A stretch of DNA of 64,000 nucleotides from Bradyrhizobium guangxiense. Its GTDB lineage: Bacteria > Pseudomonadota > Alphaproteobacteria > Rhizobiales > Xanthobacteraceae. Under the pieces are notes generated by a model that worked only from the letters and a program-made list of their open reading frames with translations, was not told the origin of the DNA and ran no database searches. Where the stretch lies: positions 6,912,501 to 6,976,500 of the forward strand of contig NZ_CP022219.1 in assembly GCF_004114915.1 (NCBI RefSeq). Direction: 5' to 3'. Positions 40,452 to 48,504 of the stretch are shown piece after piece (the stretch's first letter is position 1; every line of letters begins with the position of its first letter). Position numbers and translations under genes: made by a program.

Positions 40452-40736
40452 TTAGCTCCCGTTCCGGGCTCGTGGGGCCTTTCGCCCCATGATGGCGGCC
40501 CAGATCAAGACGACGCCTCCGATGCCGATGACCAGTCCCAGAAAGACCAACGACGCGACGTCGGAGGGGATCTGGCCACCCTCGACCACCGACATTCCGC
40601 CGAACAGGAGCGCACAGAGACCCGGCAGCAGCATGAAGATCCCGGCGATCGCCATCAGCGCGGTCAAGCAGCCGCTGCGCTTTTCCGCTGGAGGAGGCGG
40701 CGGTCCCGGGGGCGGTGGTGGGTCGCTGATGCTCAT
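40452..40736 (-). CDS. Small proline-rich two-helix membrane protein
   Basis: 94 aa. An N-terminal run MSISDPPPPPGPPPPP, then Cys24 and two hydrophobic helices (about 24-45 and 60-82), with a short charged tail GRKAPRARNGS. No known family recognised. Its ATG (40736-40734) overlaps the stop of the radical SAM gene (40735-40733) as ATGA, so it is translated with it and is a candidate partner. 238 bases separate it from typA; that gap holds a GGGCGC/GCGCCC hairpin at 40309-40323 without a T-tract. Confidence 0.75.
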   Translation of the reverse strand: MSISDPPPPPGPPPPPAEKRSGCLTALMAIAGIFMLLPGLCALLFGGMSVVEGGQIPSDVASLVFLGLVIGIGGVVLIWAAIMGRKAPRARNGS

Positions 40737-42163
40737 GCCTGCATGACTCCTCCGGTCGCCTGCACAGCCAGCGCGGCGCGGATGCCGTCGATCTTGCCGT
40801 TGCGGTAGAACAGATTGTAGGTGTCGAACGGAATGATCGCCCCTTGCTCCGTGACGAAATGGATGCAGCTGCGCTTGACGTTGCCGACGCAGAAATTGAA
40901 GCGGTCGAGAAACTGCACGATGGTGACGCGGAAGACGTTCTCGTAGGAGAGGCCCTCCGGCACCTCGAAGCTTGGCAGGCAGCACAAGAGCTCGCAGACG
41001 CGGTCGGACGTATTGAGCGGCCCCGACGAGAGCGAGAACAGATCGACGAACTTCTCCCGCAGCACCGGATATTTCTCCGGGCTGATGGTGTTGGGCATCA
41101 CCGCGACGAGCTGCTCCTGCGGGATCAGTGAGGTCAGCGGCAGCACCTTCTCGCCGCTGCGCAGGCCGTAGCCGATCGAGATGCTCTCGGGATTGCAGGG
41201 CAGCGGAATCATGTCCTTGTCGCCGAACACGCCGGTCTCGATCACGCGCTTGCGGATCTCCGACAGCATGATGCGGTCGGTGTTCTCAGCGAAATTCTCG
41301 TTGCGGCCGGCATCCTGCACCGGCTGCAGCGTGACGCCGCGCACGCATGTCCAGGTCAGTGCATGGCGGACGATGTCGCCGATCTCGGTATCGTTGACGC
41401 CGCGCTTGATGGTCGCGACCAGCGTGGTCGACACGCCGTAATGCTCGAGATTTTCCAGCGCCTGCTGGCGGATTTTTCGTAAATCCGCGCCGCGCAGGTT
41501 GATCAGCGCGTCGCGCTGCAGCGAATCGAACTGGAGATAGACCTCCAGCCCGCGCCGGTTCTCGGCCAGCCGCGCCACGAAATCCTTTTCGCGGGCGATG
41601 CGCAGGCCGTTGGTGTTGATCATGACGTGGCGGATCGGACGGGCGCGCACGGCGTCGAGGATCTCGAAGAAATCCGGATGCAGCGTCGGCTCCCCGCCGG
41701 AGATCTGAACGAGATCGGGCTCGCCCTCGCTTGCGACCAGCGCGTCCAGCATCCTCTCGACCTTCGCAAGCGGGGTGAATTTGGTACGCGCGGGCGAGGA
41801 TTCGGCGAAGCATACCGGGCAGGTGAGATTGCAATGCTCGGTGATCTCGATCAGCGCCAGGCAGGAATGCTGTTCGTGGTCGCCGCACAGGCCGCAATCA
41901 TAGGGGCAGCCGAATTCCGTGCGCTGCTGGAACTGCAGCGGCCGGTCGCCGGGCTTGATGAAATCCTTGCAAAGGCGCCAATACGCCGCATCCGTCGACA
42001 CCAGCGTCGACTGGACGCCGTGCTCTCTGCAGCGCTTTTCGTACCAGACTTCGTTGCCGTGAATCTGGATCTTGGTCGGCACCAGCTTCAGGCAGGTCTC
42101 GCAAAGAGACTGGGTCTGGCCCCAGAAAATATAGGGACGCGACTTACGCAACGGCGCGTTCAT
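40733..42163 (-). CDS. Radical SAM protein of the tetraether lipid synthase (Tes/MJ0619)-like family
   Basis: 476 aa. Cysteine layout: N-terminal C21-x-x-C24 and C45 in a zinc-ribbon-like CETCLKLV...CREHG; then EFGCPYDCGLC with C86, C90, C93 and C101; the radical SAM cluster C111-x3-C115-x2-C118 (HCNLTCPVCF); SGGEP at 155-159 for SAM binding; and C-terminal C390, C394, C395, C425 and C433. This arrangement and the GCPYDCGLC-before-CNLTCPVC order recall MJ0619/Tes, which joins lipid tails by radical chemistry using extra FeS sites. I infer a lipid or other hydrophobic substrate; the family has undescribed members. Overlaps the Lgt-like gene by 20 bases and the next by ATGA. Confidence 0.85.
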   Translation of the reverse strand: MNAPLRKSRPYIFWGQTQSLCETCLKLVPTKIQIHGNEVWYEKRCREHGVQSTLVSTDAAYWRLCKDFIKPGDRPLQFQQRTEFGCPYDCGLCGDHEQHSCLALIEITEHCNLTCPVCFAESSPARTKFTPLAKVERMLDALVASEGEPDLVQISGGEPTLHPDFFEILDAVRARPIRHVMINTNGLRIAREKDFVARLAENRRGLEVYLQFDSLQRDALINLRGADLRKIRQQALENLEHYGVSTTLVATIKRGVNDTEIGDIVRHALTWTCVRGVTLQPVQDAGRNENFAENTDRIMLSEIRKRVIETGVFGDKDMIPLPCNPESISIGYGLRSGEKVLPLTSLIPQEQLVAVMPNTISPEKYPVLREKFVDLFSLSSGPLNTSDRVCELLCCLPSFEVPEGLSYENVFRVTIVQFLDRFNFCVGNVKRSCIHFVTEQGAIIPFDTYNLFYRNGKIDGIRAALAVQATGGVMQA

Positions 42164-42860
42164 GCACGGGTCTCGCTTTGGGCGCGGTGGCCAGCATGAC
42201 GCTGGCGTAGAGCAGGATGGACAGCGACAGCAGGTGAAACAGGGTGAAGGGACCGATCAGCGTGCCGTAGGGCTTGAGGAATTCCCACAGGAAGCGTTGC
42301 GCTCCATAGTAGACAAGAACCAGGTAGAAACCATTGGTGATCACAACGGCGTTCTGGTTCACGACGGCCAGCACATAGATGAGGGCGAATACAGCCATTG
42401 CCGCGCTTTCGTACAGCTGCACGGGATGGCGCAGAATGCCGTCGCCGAAATCATGGGCCCAGGGAAGCGCCGTCGGTGTGCCGTAAGTGAAATCGTCGAG
42501 GCCCGCGAAGTAGCAGCCGAGCCGGCCGATCGCGATGCCGATCGCCAGCGGCAGCGCAAAACGGGCACCGGTTCGCGCGGTGATTCCTGCGGACCATTTG
42601 TAGAGCTCGATCGCCACGATGCCGCCGGCGATTGCGCCCTCGACCGAGCGCGCGATGCCGCTCTGCCCCGACAGCCACAGATTGGCGGAGCCGGACAGAT
42701 AGGCGCCGAGACCCGCCCCGAACACCAGCGCAGCGACGTAGGGCATTTCGAAGGATTGCGCCGGAAACTGCAGACGCTGTCGCGACAGCCACCAGACGGC
42801 GGCGGCCGCCGCCAGCCACGCCAGGATGTCGAAGATGGTGTGAAGCAAAGCCCCGCTCAT
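42144..42860 (-). CDS. Lgt-like (prolipoprotein diacylglyceryl transferase family) membrane protein
   Basis: 238 aa with about seven hydrophobic helices. GRLGCYFAGLDDFTYGTPT and HPVQLYES align with Lgt motifs (GRIGNFxNGE...YGxPT, HPxQLYE). In true Lgt the first motif contains an essential Asn where this protein has Cys, so it is probably a paralogue with another acyl or lipid substrate. Start MSGALLHTI at 42860; the open frame to 43016 is non-coding. 77 bases after the Crp-type gene and overlapping the radical SAM gene, so the three form one leftward unit. Confidence 0.85.
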   Translation of the reverse strand: MSGALLHTIFDILAWLAAAAAVWWLSRQRLQFPAQSFEMPYVAALVFGAGLGAYLSGSANLWLSGQSGIARSVEGAIAGGIVAIELYKWSAGITARTGARFALPLAIGIAIGRLGCYFAGLDDFTYGTPTALPWAHDFGDGILRHPVQLYESAAMAVFALIYVLAVVNQNAVVITNGFYLVLVYYGAQRFLWEFLKPYGTLIGPFTLFHLLSLSILLYASVMLATAPKARPVHERAVA

Positions 42861-42937
42861 GCGGGAGATCTTAGCCCAGGTTCCGGCCGTGGGGGATAGC
42901 GCGCCCGCTCCTTCTCCCCCGCGGGCGAGGAGGATCG

Positions 42938-43714
42938 CTACCCCGCCTCCCGCTCCTCGGTCGGGTAGACGCCGCGCAGCACCTCCTCGAAGTGCATCTT
43001 CACGGCGTCGTTGCACAGGCAGGCGCGCAGCTTCAGGCCATCGCGGTTGCGGACCAGAATCGAGCCGCGCCGCGTGTCGAGCACGCCTTCGGCCCTGAAC
43101 GATTGCAGCACGCGGCTCGCATAGCTGCGCCCGACCCCGAGCAGCGTCGCGAGCTGCTCATGCGTCAGCGGCACGCTGCTCTCGTCGCCGGTCCGCTCCA
43201 TCGCCGCGAGAATCCATTTGGCGGTCCGTTGCTCGATCGAATGGATCGCATTGCAGGCGGTGGACTGGAAGATCTGCGCCAGCATGCAATCGGCATAGCG
43301 GGCAAAGATGTTGCGGAGCGAGGCCGAGCGCAGCTTGGCCGCTTCCAGCTTGGCGACGTGAATGCGCGCGAACGGCCCGCCGAATTTCACGCAGATCCGG
43401 GTGTAGGCCGGCAGGAAGCCCTCGCTGACGATGCCGCCCACCGCGCCTTCGCGGCCGACCAGGATGGTTTCGACGTCGCGGCCGTCCTCGTTGGGGACCA
43501 GAAAGGTCGCAAGCGCCGGTCCGCAGGGGAAGTGGACGACCTGGACATCGTCACCGGGATTGTAGAGCAAGTGGTTGGCTGCGGCGTTATCGACGGCCAC
43601 GTGTGGTGCAAGCAGGGCATAGTCGGCCTGGCTCAAGCGTCGCAACAGATTGTTGGCCGGCCGGGTCTCGACCTCGATCGTCTTGGCGATGCGCGCATCC
43701 ATCGTGAACTCCAT
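42938..43714 (-). CDS. Crp/Fnr family transcriptional regulator
   Basis: 258 aa. Cyclic-nucleotide-binding-like fold in the first ~150 residues (GREGAVGG near residue 89) and a C-terminal helix-turn-helix (LTHEQLATLLGVGRSYASRVLQ). It lacks the four N-terminal cysteines of oxygen-sensing Fnr, so it is not an FeS sensor. Start ATG 43714 or 43702; GGAG at six bases favours the second. A perfect EcfG-type promoter lies 60-85 bases upstream. Likely controls or is co-regulated with the Lgt-like and radical SAM genes downstream. Confidence 0.88.
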   Translation of the reverse strand: MEFTMDARIAKTIEVETRPANNLLRRLSQADYALLAPHVAVDNAAANHLLYNPGDDVQVVHFPCGPALATFLVPNEDGRDVETILVGREGAVGGIVSEGFLPAYTRICVKFGGPFARIHVAKLEAAKLRSASLRNIFARYADCMLAQIFQSTACNAIHSIEQRTAKWILAAMERTGDESSVPLTHEQLATLLGVGRSYASRVLQSFRAEGVLDTRRGSILVRNRDGLKLRACLCNDAVKMHFEEVLRGVYPTEEREAG

Positions 43715-43774
43715 CCTCCTCCCACCCTAACGAGTTCCGTCCACCGTTTGTGTGCACAAGTGGACAGACTGGAG

Positions 43775-43800
43775 AACGGCAATGTGGTGGGTTTCGTTCC
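43775..43800 (-). promoter_or_regulatory. EcfG-type general stress promoter (perfect match)
   Basis: On the minus strand GGAAC (43800-43796), 17 bases, CGTT (43778-43775), exactly the GGAAC-N16/17-CGTT consensus. The transcript would start near 43767, giving a leader of about 50-65 bases before the Crp/Fnr gene. Confidence 0.75.
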
Positions 43801-43879
43801 GGGAACCCTCCGATGCGCTGCGCGCAGGCATCGTGTCGCGGCAGTCCTGATCCGAAACCCCCCCACTCAAGATGTGATC

Positions 43880-44263
43880 ATGGCACCCCTAGTTCCCAAT
43901 GGCGCAGGCTGGCCGGCCGACGTTTTGATCGTCGAAGACGACCCGATCATCGCGATCGATTTCGAGGACCGTCTGCTCGGGTTTGGCGTGACGGGGGTGC
44001 GGACTGTCGGATCGGTGGTCCAGGCGCTGGACGCCATTGCGAAGCGCGCGCCCGACTTCGCGCTGCTCGACGTCGAGCTGATCCGCGAGACCAGCTTTGC
44101 GATCGCCGAGCGGCTGCTCGCGCTGAAGATCCCGTTCGTCTTCGTCACCGGCTATGGCGCCGAGGCGCGCATTCCGCCCGAATGGGCGAGCCAGCCGCGG
44201 CTGCAGAAGCCGTGCTCGAGCGAGGCGCTGGAGGCGGTGCTAAAGCTGCGCGGCGCTAGCTAG
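43880..44263 (+). CDS. Single-domain response regulator (FAT GUY type)
   Basis: 127 aa, receiver domain only. VLIVEDDPII (acidic pocket), ALLDVELI (phosphoacceptor Asp), then PFVFVTGYGAEARIP, close to the PFxFATGUG motif of the FAT GUY receivers, and LQKPCSS (Lys). FAT GUY regulators work in alphaproteobacterial general stress signalling (e.g. SdrG, MrrA). It has no output domain. It is divergent from the Crp/Fnr gene with the EcfG promoter between them. A PhyR or EcfG gene is not in this window. Confidence 0.88.
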   Translation: MAPLVPNGAGWPADVLIVEDDPIIAIDFEDRLLGFGVTGVRTVGSVVQALDAIAKRAPDFALLDVELIRETSFAIAERLLALKIPFVFVTGYGAEARIPPEWASQPRLQKPCSSEALEAVLKLRGAS

Positions 44264-44307
44264 CTCAACCGTGGCGCATCGATTCCCAATTCATCCGGCT
44301 TGAGCCA

Positions 44308-45849
44308 TCAGGACGGCTTCGGATCGAGCGTGGTCGACCACAGCGCGACGTCGGCGCGGTCGCGCAAGGTCACCGTCATCTGGCCCGAGGCGCCGTCGAT
44401 CTTGACGTGACCGAAGAACTGCATGCCGGCGGAGGGCGGCAGGTTCTGGCTGTCCTTGCCTGGCGCCTTGACGAAGCGCACCTCGGGTCCAAAGGTGTTG
44501 TCGAGCGTGTTCGGGCCGAACGTGCCGGCATGCAGCGGGCCCGACACGAATTCCCAGAACGGTTCGAACTCCTGGAATTGTGCCTTGTTCGGATCGTAAT
44601 AATGCGCGGCGGCATAGTGCACGTCGGCGGTCAGCCACACCGTGTTGCTGATCGGCGCCATCTTGATGAAGCGCAGGATATCGGCGATTTCGAACTCGCG
44701 GCCGCGCACCGGGCCGTCGCCTTGCGCAAATGCTTCCGAGCCGCCTTTCGGCGTGTCCGATACGACGAGACTGAGCGGCATGTCGGAAGCGATCACTTTC
44801 CAGGTCGCGCGCGAATTCAGCAGGCCACGCTTGAGCCAGGCGATCTGGTCCGGACCGAGGAAATAGCTGGCGGGGCCGTACGCGGTTTCGAGATTGGGGC
44901 CGTTCGGGCCGCGATAGCTGCGCTCGTCGAGCATGAACACGTCGAGATGCGGGCCGTAGGAGATCTGGCGATAGACCCGGCCGGGCTCGTTGATGCTCTC
45001 GCGCAGCGGATACATCTCATGGAAGGCGCGTGCGCCGCGCGCGGCGAGCAGCGCGATGTCGCGCACCTTGTAGGCGGCCGGCAACTCCTTCGACAGCGAC
45101 CAGTTGTTGGTCACCTCGTGGTCGTCCCACTGCACGAAGATCGGCACCTCGGCATTGAAGGCGCGGAGATTGTCGTCGGTGAGATTGTATTTGTGCGCGG
45201 CGCGAAACTCGTCCAGCGTCTCGGCGACCTTGGCCTTCTCGGGGATGGTGACGTTCTTCCAGATCTTGCCGTCTGCGAGCTTCACCTCGGATGCAATCGG
45301 GCCGTCGGCATAGATGGTGTCGCCGGAATGCAGGAAGAAGTCCGGCCGGTGCTTGCGCATCGTGGAGAAGGTGAACATGCCGCCGTCATCCGGATTGATG
45401 CCCCAGCCCTGGCCCGCGACGTCTCCGCCCCAGACGAAGCTGACGTCGCGGCGGTCGGCCGGCGCGGTGCGGAAGCGGCCGACGACCGGCTCGCCCTCGA
45501 CGGCGCTGTGCGAGAGATCGCGGAAGCGGACGCGGTAGAAGATGTCCTGGCCGCCCGGCAGGTTCTCCAGCAGCATCTTTGCGGTGAAATCGCTCTCGGG
45601 GAGCGCGGCGATCGGCGGCAGCGCGCGGGCATCCTTGAACGTATCGGTCGTCGCCACCTCGACCAGCATCTGCGCGGGCCGGTCGGTGCGCGCCCACACC
45701 ACGCCGCCGCTGGCGGTGACGTCGCCCGACTGGACGCCATGCGTGACCGCCGGCCGATCGGTCGCGCGCGACAGATAGGGCATCGCAATCGTGCCGAGCG
45801 CGCCGGCGCCGGTGGCGAGGAAGCGGCGGCGGGACAATCTGATGTTCAT
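44308..45849 (-). CDS. PhoD-like alkaline phosphatase (Tat-exported)
   Basis: 513 aa. Tat signal SRRRFLATGAGALG at about residues 6-20. The N-terminal PhoD_N domain (GVQSGDVTASGGVVWARTD) is followed by a metallophosphoesterase domain: FVWGGDVAG, HSGDTIYAD and WDDHEVTNNW, and near the end ADVHYAA. The metal residues Asp, Asn and His are recognisable. Removes phosphate from organic phosphoesters in the periplasm. Start MNIRLSRRR at 45849. Confidence 0.93.
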   Translation of the reverse strand: MNIRLSRRRFLATGAGALGTIAMPYLSRATDRPAVTHGVQSGDVTASGGVVWARTDRPAQMLVEVATTDTFKDARALPPIAALPESDFTAKMLLENLPGGQDIFYRVRFRDLSHSAVEGEPVVGRFRTAPADRRDVSFVWGGDVAGQGWGINPDDGGMFTFSTMRKHRPDFFLHSGDTIYADGPIASEVKLADGKIWKNVTIPEKAKVAETLDEFRAAHKYNLTDDNLRAFNAEVPIFVQWDDHEVTNNWSLSKELPAAYKVRDIALLAARGARAFHEMYPLRESINEPGRVYRQISYGPHLDVFMLDERSYRGPNGPNLETAYGPASYFLGPDQIAWLKRGLLNSRATWKVIASDMPLSLVVSDTPKGGSEAFAQGDGPVRGREFEIADILRFIKMAPISNTVWLTADVHYAAAHYYDPNKAQFQEFEPFWEFVSGPLHAGTFGPNTLDNTFGPEVRFVKAPGKDSQNLPPSAGMQFFGHVKIDGASGQMTVTLRDRADVALWSTTLDPKPS

Positions 45850-45879
45850 GAAGATGGCTCCGCGCTCGCAGAAGGGCAC

Positions 45880-45916
45880 GTCATCCGGGTTCGCGCGTCG
45901 CGCGCTCCGGAATGAC
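45880..45916. repeat. Half copy of palindromic repeat family B
   Basis: TCATCCGGGTTCGCGCGTCGCGCGC and then TCCGGAATGAC: the right half of the family with a short inner hairpin GCGCGTCGCGCG. Confidence 0.7.
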
Positions 45917-45967
45917 GGCGCAAGCTATATTGAGGCAATGTGACGCAGCAATAACGCGCGCACGGGC

Positions 45968-47413
45968 TTATGCACTGCCCGCGGCCCGGAACTGCGCGCT
46001 CGCGCGTTGCAGGTTCTGCGGCAGGCTGAACAGCACCGCCTTGCGGTCGGCGACGGCGGAGTGGAACTGGTCCAGCGCGATGTTGAAGGCGGTGAGCGAG
46101 CCCTCTTCGATCGCGCCATGATCGAAGCAGCGCAGCGTATCGCGCAGAATCTCGTCGGCCTCGGCCTGCATCTGGTCGAGCTCTTCGGTCGTCTCGCACT
46201 TGCGCGCTGTCGCGATCATGTCCAGCAGCCGCTCGCGCAGATGGCTGTTGGTGTCGCGCTCGTCCTTCTTCAGATAGCCCGCGAACCAGGCGCCGATCGA
46301 GCCCATGGCGGAGAGCGCCATCAGGCCCCACCAGATGTAATCGCTGTATTTGTCGAGGAAGGTCTTTTCCTCGCCGTCGACGAAGGCGGCCGCGCCGGGA
46401 TGCACCGGGATCACCGCATCCTTGTCGGTGTCGGGCGTTTCGATCTTTGCCGCGAGCGGGAATTCCGTCACCAATTGCTGGCGCACGGCGAACAGCTGGC
46501 GCGTGAACGCCGCAATGGTGGTTTCGGACACGCCTTTGCGCGCCACGATGTGGTGGGCGAAGCTGATGGTCTTGACCTCGTCCTCCGGGCGAGCAGGCGA
46601 GCCGCCATAGGTGCCCGCGGGAATCTCGGACGCTTCGTAGATCGGATGGTTCTGCGCGATCGCGTCCGCCGAATCGATCGCGATGAAGTTGGGCGCGCCG
46701 AAATCCTTGATGGAGGCGGCGATCGCGTCCGCCGTGATCTTGCTGTTGACGGGACCGGCCGCGAGATAAACGTCGGCCCTCTGGGCCTTGATGGCCTCGG
46801 CGGCCTCGTTGGCGGGGAATTGCACGATCTCGACCTTGGCGGGATCAACGTTGTATTGCTGCAGGATCACCTTGAGCAGATTCACATTGGCCTGGGTGCG
46901 GCCGACCACGCCGACGCGATGGCCGGCGAGCTGCGAGATCTTGGTGATCTTCGGGCCCCGCTTCTTGCCCTTGCCCGGGACGGACCACAGCACCACGACG
47001 TTCTTGCGCAGGGTCGCGACCGCTTGCGCGTTCTTGGGAACGTCGACGTCGCCCCGCACGATGGCGAGATCGACCTTGCCCTCGGCGAGCGCCTCCGCGC
47101 TGGCGGTGGCCCCATCGGTCTGGATCGGCCGCAACCGCACCTGGCCCTTGCTCTGCGTGAAGGCCTGCGTCAGCGCCTGCACGACCTTGACGTCATCGCT
47201 GTTGGCCGGACCGACCGCGATCTTCAGCGTCACCGGCCGCATCGCGAAGTAATAGCCACCGGCGAGCGCGCCGACGATTGCCAGCACGAAGGCAAGGGAC
47301 ACCAGCGCCGTCTTCCGCGCCGCGGATCGCGGCGAAGGCGGAGGGGGCGCTTCGGCCAGGTCCAATCCCCCGGTCATCGTTCTCCCAAACAGGCGCTTCA
47401 GGCTCAGTTTCAT
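45968..47413 (-). CDS. TAXI-family TRAP transporter solute receptor, membrane-tethered
   Basis: 481 aa. One helix near 38-58 anchors it, then a periplasmic TAXI domain (about 60-345: LKIAVGPANSDDVKV, LAIVRGDVDVPKNAQ, VGVVGRTQANVNLL). A second helix (about 355-375, YIWWGLMALSAMGSIG) and a helical cytoplasmic tail of ~90 residues follow. Canonical TAXI receptors lack the tail. No TRAP membrane subunit is nearby, so it may be a sensor or an orphan receptor. Start MKLSLKRLF. Confidence 0.85.
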   Translation of the reverse strand: MKLSLKRLFGRTMTGGLDLAEAPPPPSPRSAARKTALVSLAFVLAIVGALAGGYYFAMRPVTLKIAVGPANSDDVKVVQALTQAFTQSKGQVRLRPIQTDGATASAEALAEGKVDLAIVRGDVDVPKNAQAVATLRKNVVVLWSVPGKGKKRGPKITKISQLAGHRVGVVGRTQANVNLLKVILQQYNVDPAKVEIVQFPANEAAEAIKAQRADVYLAAGPVNSKITADAIAASIKDFGAPNFIAIDSADAIAQNHPIYEASEIPAGTYGGSPARPEDEVKTISFAHHIVARKGVSETTIAAFTRQLFAVRQQLVTEFPLAAKIETPDTDKDAVIPVHPGAAAFVDGEEKTFLDKYSDYIWWGLMALSAMGSIGAWFAGYLKKDERDTNSHLRERLLDMIATARKCETTEELDQMQAEADEILRDTLRCFDHGAIEEGSLTAFNIALDQFHSAVADRKAVLFSLPQNLQRASAQFRAAGSA

Positions 47414-47564
47414 CTTGGCCGGCGATTTACGCCTGCAATTGTAGCAAATTTCTTGTCCGGCGGGGTTACATCTCCGTCATGGTTAGCGGATGGCGGGAAT
47501 CCCGTATGAACCCGGGCCTTTGCACGGTGTTAGGGTAAAGTTCCCCTGAAGGACGGAGGCGGCC

Positions 47565-47855
47565 ATGGCAGAACGGCTCTCGGCGGAGGCGCGCAGGCAG
47601 GCGCTCGGCGGACTACCTGGCTGGAGCGAGGTTCAGGGCCGGGACGCCATCGGGAAGACCTTTATCTTCAAGGATTTCAACGAGGCGTTCGGCTTCATGA
47701 GCCGCGTCGCGCTGGCCGCCGAGAAGATGGATCACCACCCCGAATGGCGCAACGTCTACAAGACCGTGGAGGTGGTGCTGTCGACCCACGACGCCGGCGG
47801 GGGCACGGCGCTCGACGTCGCGCTGGCCAAGACGATGAACGCGATCGCCGGCTGA
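47565..47855 (+). CDS. phhB: 4a-hydroxytetrahydrobiopterin dehydratase (pterin-4a-carbinolamine dehydratase)
   Basis: 96 aa. The conserved His pair is in [13 protein letters not shown], and [12 protein letters not shown] follows. It recycles tetrahydropterin after aromatic amino acid hydroxylation, or acts in pterin metabolism. Start ATG 47565 with GGAGG. No phenylalanine hydroxylase gene here. Confidence 0.93.
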   Translation: MAERLSAEARRQALGGLPGWSEVQGRDAIGKTFIFKDFNEAFGFMSRVALAAEKMDHHPEWRNVYKTVEVVLSTHDAGGGTALDVALAKTMNAIAG

Positions 47856-47951
47856 GGCCGGCCGGCGTCTTGCAGGGATCGGCCACATCCCCATCTTGTG
47901 ATCAGCCCGGGATCGGTGATCCGCCCGCGCTGAACGGGGAGTTTGTCGAAC

Positions 47952-48338
47952 ATGGCTGGCGAACACAGCGTCGGTTTCGAGCCGGCTGATCGGCTCGCGG
48001 AAGATCGCGAGAGCGTGCGCCGCCGCTTCTGGCGCAAGCTGAAGCGCGTCGCCGCGCATCTGCCATTCGCCGAAGATCTGCTGGCCGCTTATTACTGCGC
48101 ATTCGACCGGCAGACCCCGCGCCATGTCCAGGCCGCGCTGCTGGGCGCGATCGCCTATTTCATCCTGCCATTCGACTTCGTCGCCGACGTGATGCCGATC
48201 CTCGGCTTCGCCGACGACGCGGCCGTGCTCGCCACCGCCATTCGCATGGTCGCCGGTCACATCACGAATGAGCACCGCGAAGCCGCCCGCGCCGTGCTGA
48301 AGCGTGGGGTGGATGAGATGGAAGAAGAAGCGGCGTAG
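47952..48338 (+). CDS. YkvA family (DUF1232) protein
   Basis: 128 aa. The DUF1232 core is GAIAYFILPFDFVADVMPIL-GFADDAAVL, a hydrophobic hairpin with L-P-x-D and D-D positions. The N-terminus is soluble and rich in Arg/Asp/Glu. ATG 47952 is preferred to an upstream TTG because GGGGAG sits ten bases before it. Function unknown. Confidence 0.88.
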   Translation: MAGEHSVGFEPADRLAEDRESVRRRFWRKLKRVAAHLPFAEDLLAAYYCAFDRQTPRHVQAALLGAIAYFILPFDFVADVMPILGFADDAAVLATAIRMVAGHITNEHREAARAVLKRGVDEMEEEAA

Positions 48339-48365
48339 CAGGCGGTCCCAACCGCACCCATCGCT

Positions 48366-48466
48366 GTCGTGCCCCCGACCTGGGCATCCAGTACGCCGCG
48401 GCCTCTCGGTCCAATCACTGCACTCTCTGGAATACTGGATCGCCCGGTCGAAGCCGGGCGATGACA
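48366..48466. repeat. Palindromic repeat, family C
   Basis: Same build as the copy at 38263 in reverse order, with the right hairpin ATCGCCCGGTCG-AAGCCGGGCGATGAC intact and a weaker left half. Confidence 0.75.
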
Positions 48467-48504
48467 GTTGAGTGTGTCAAGCCGTCTCGCGATTGCACGC
48501 AGCC

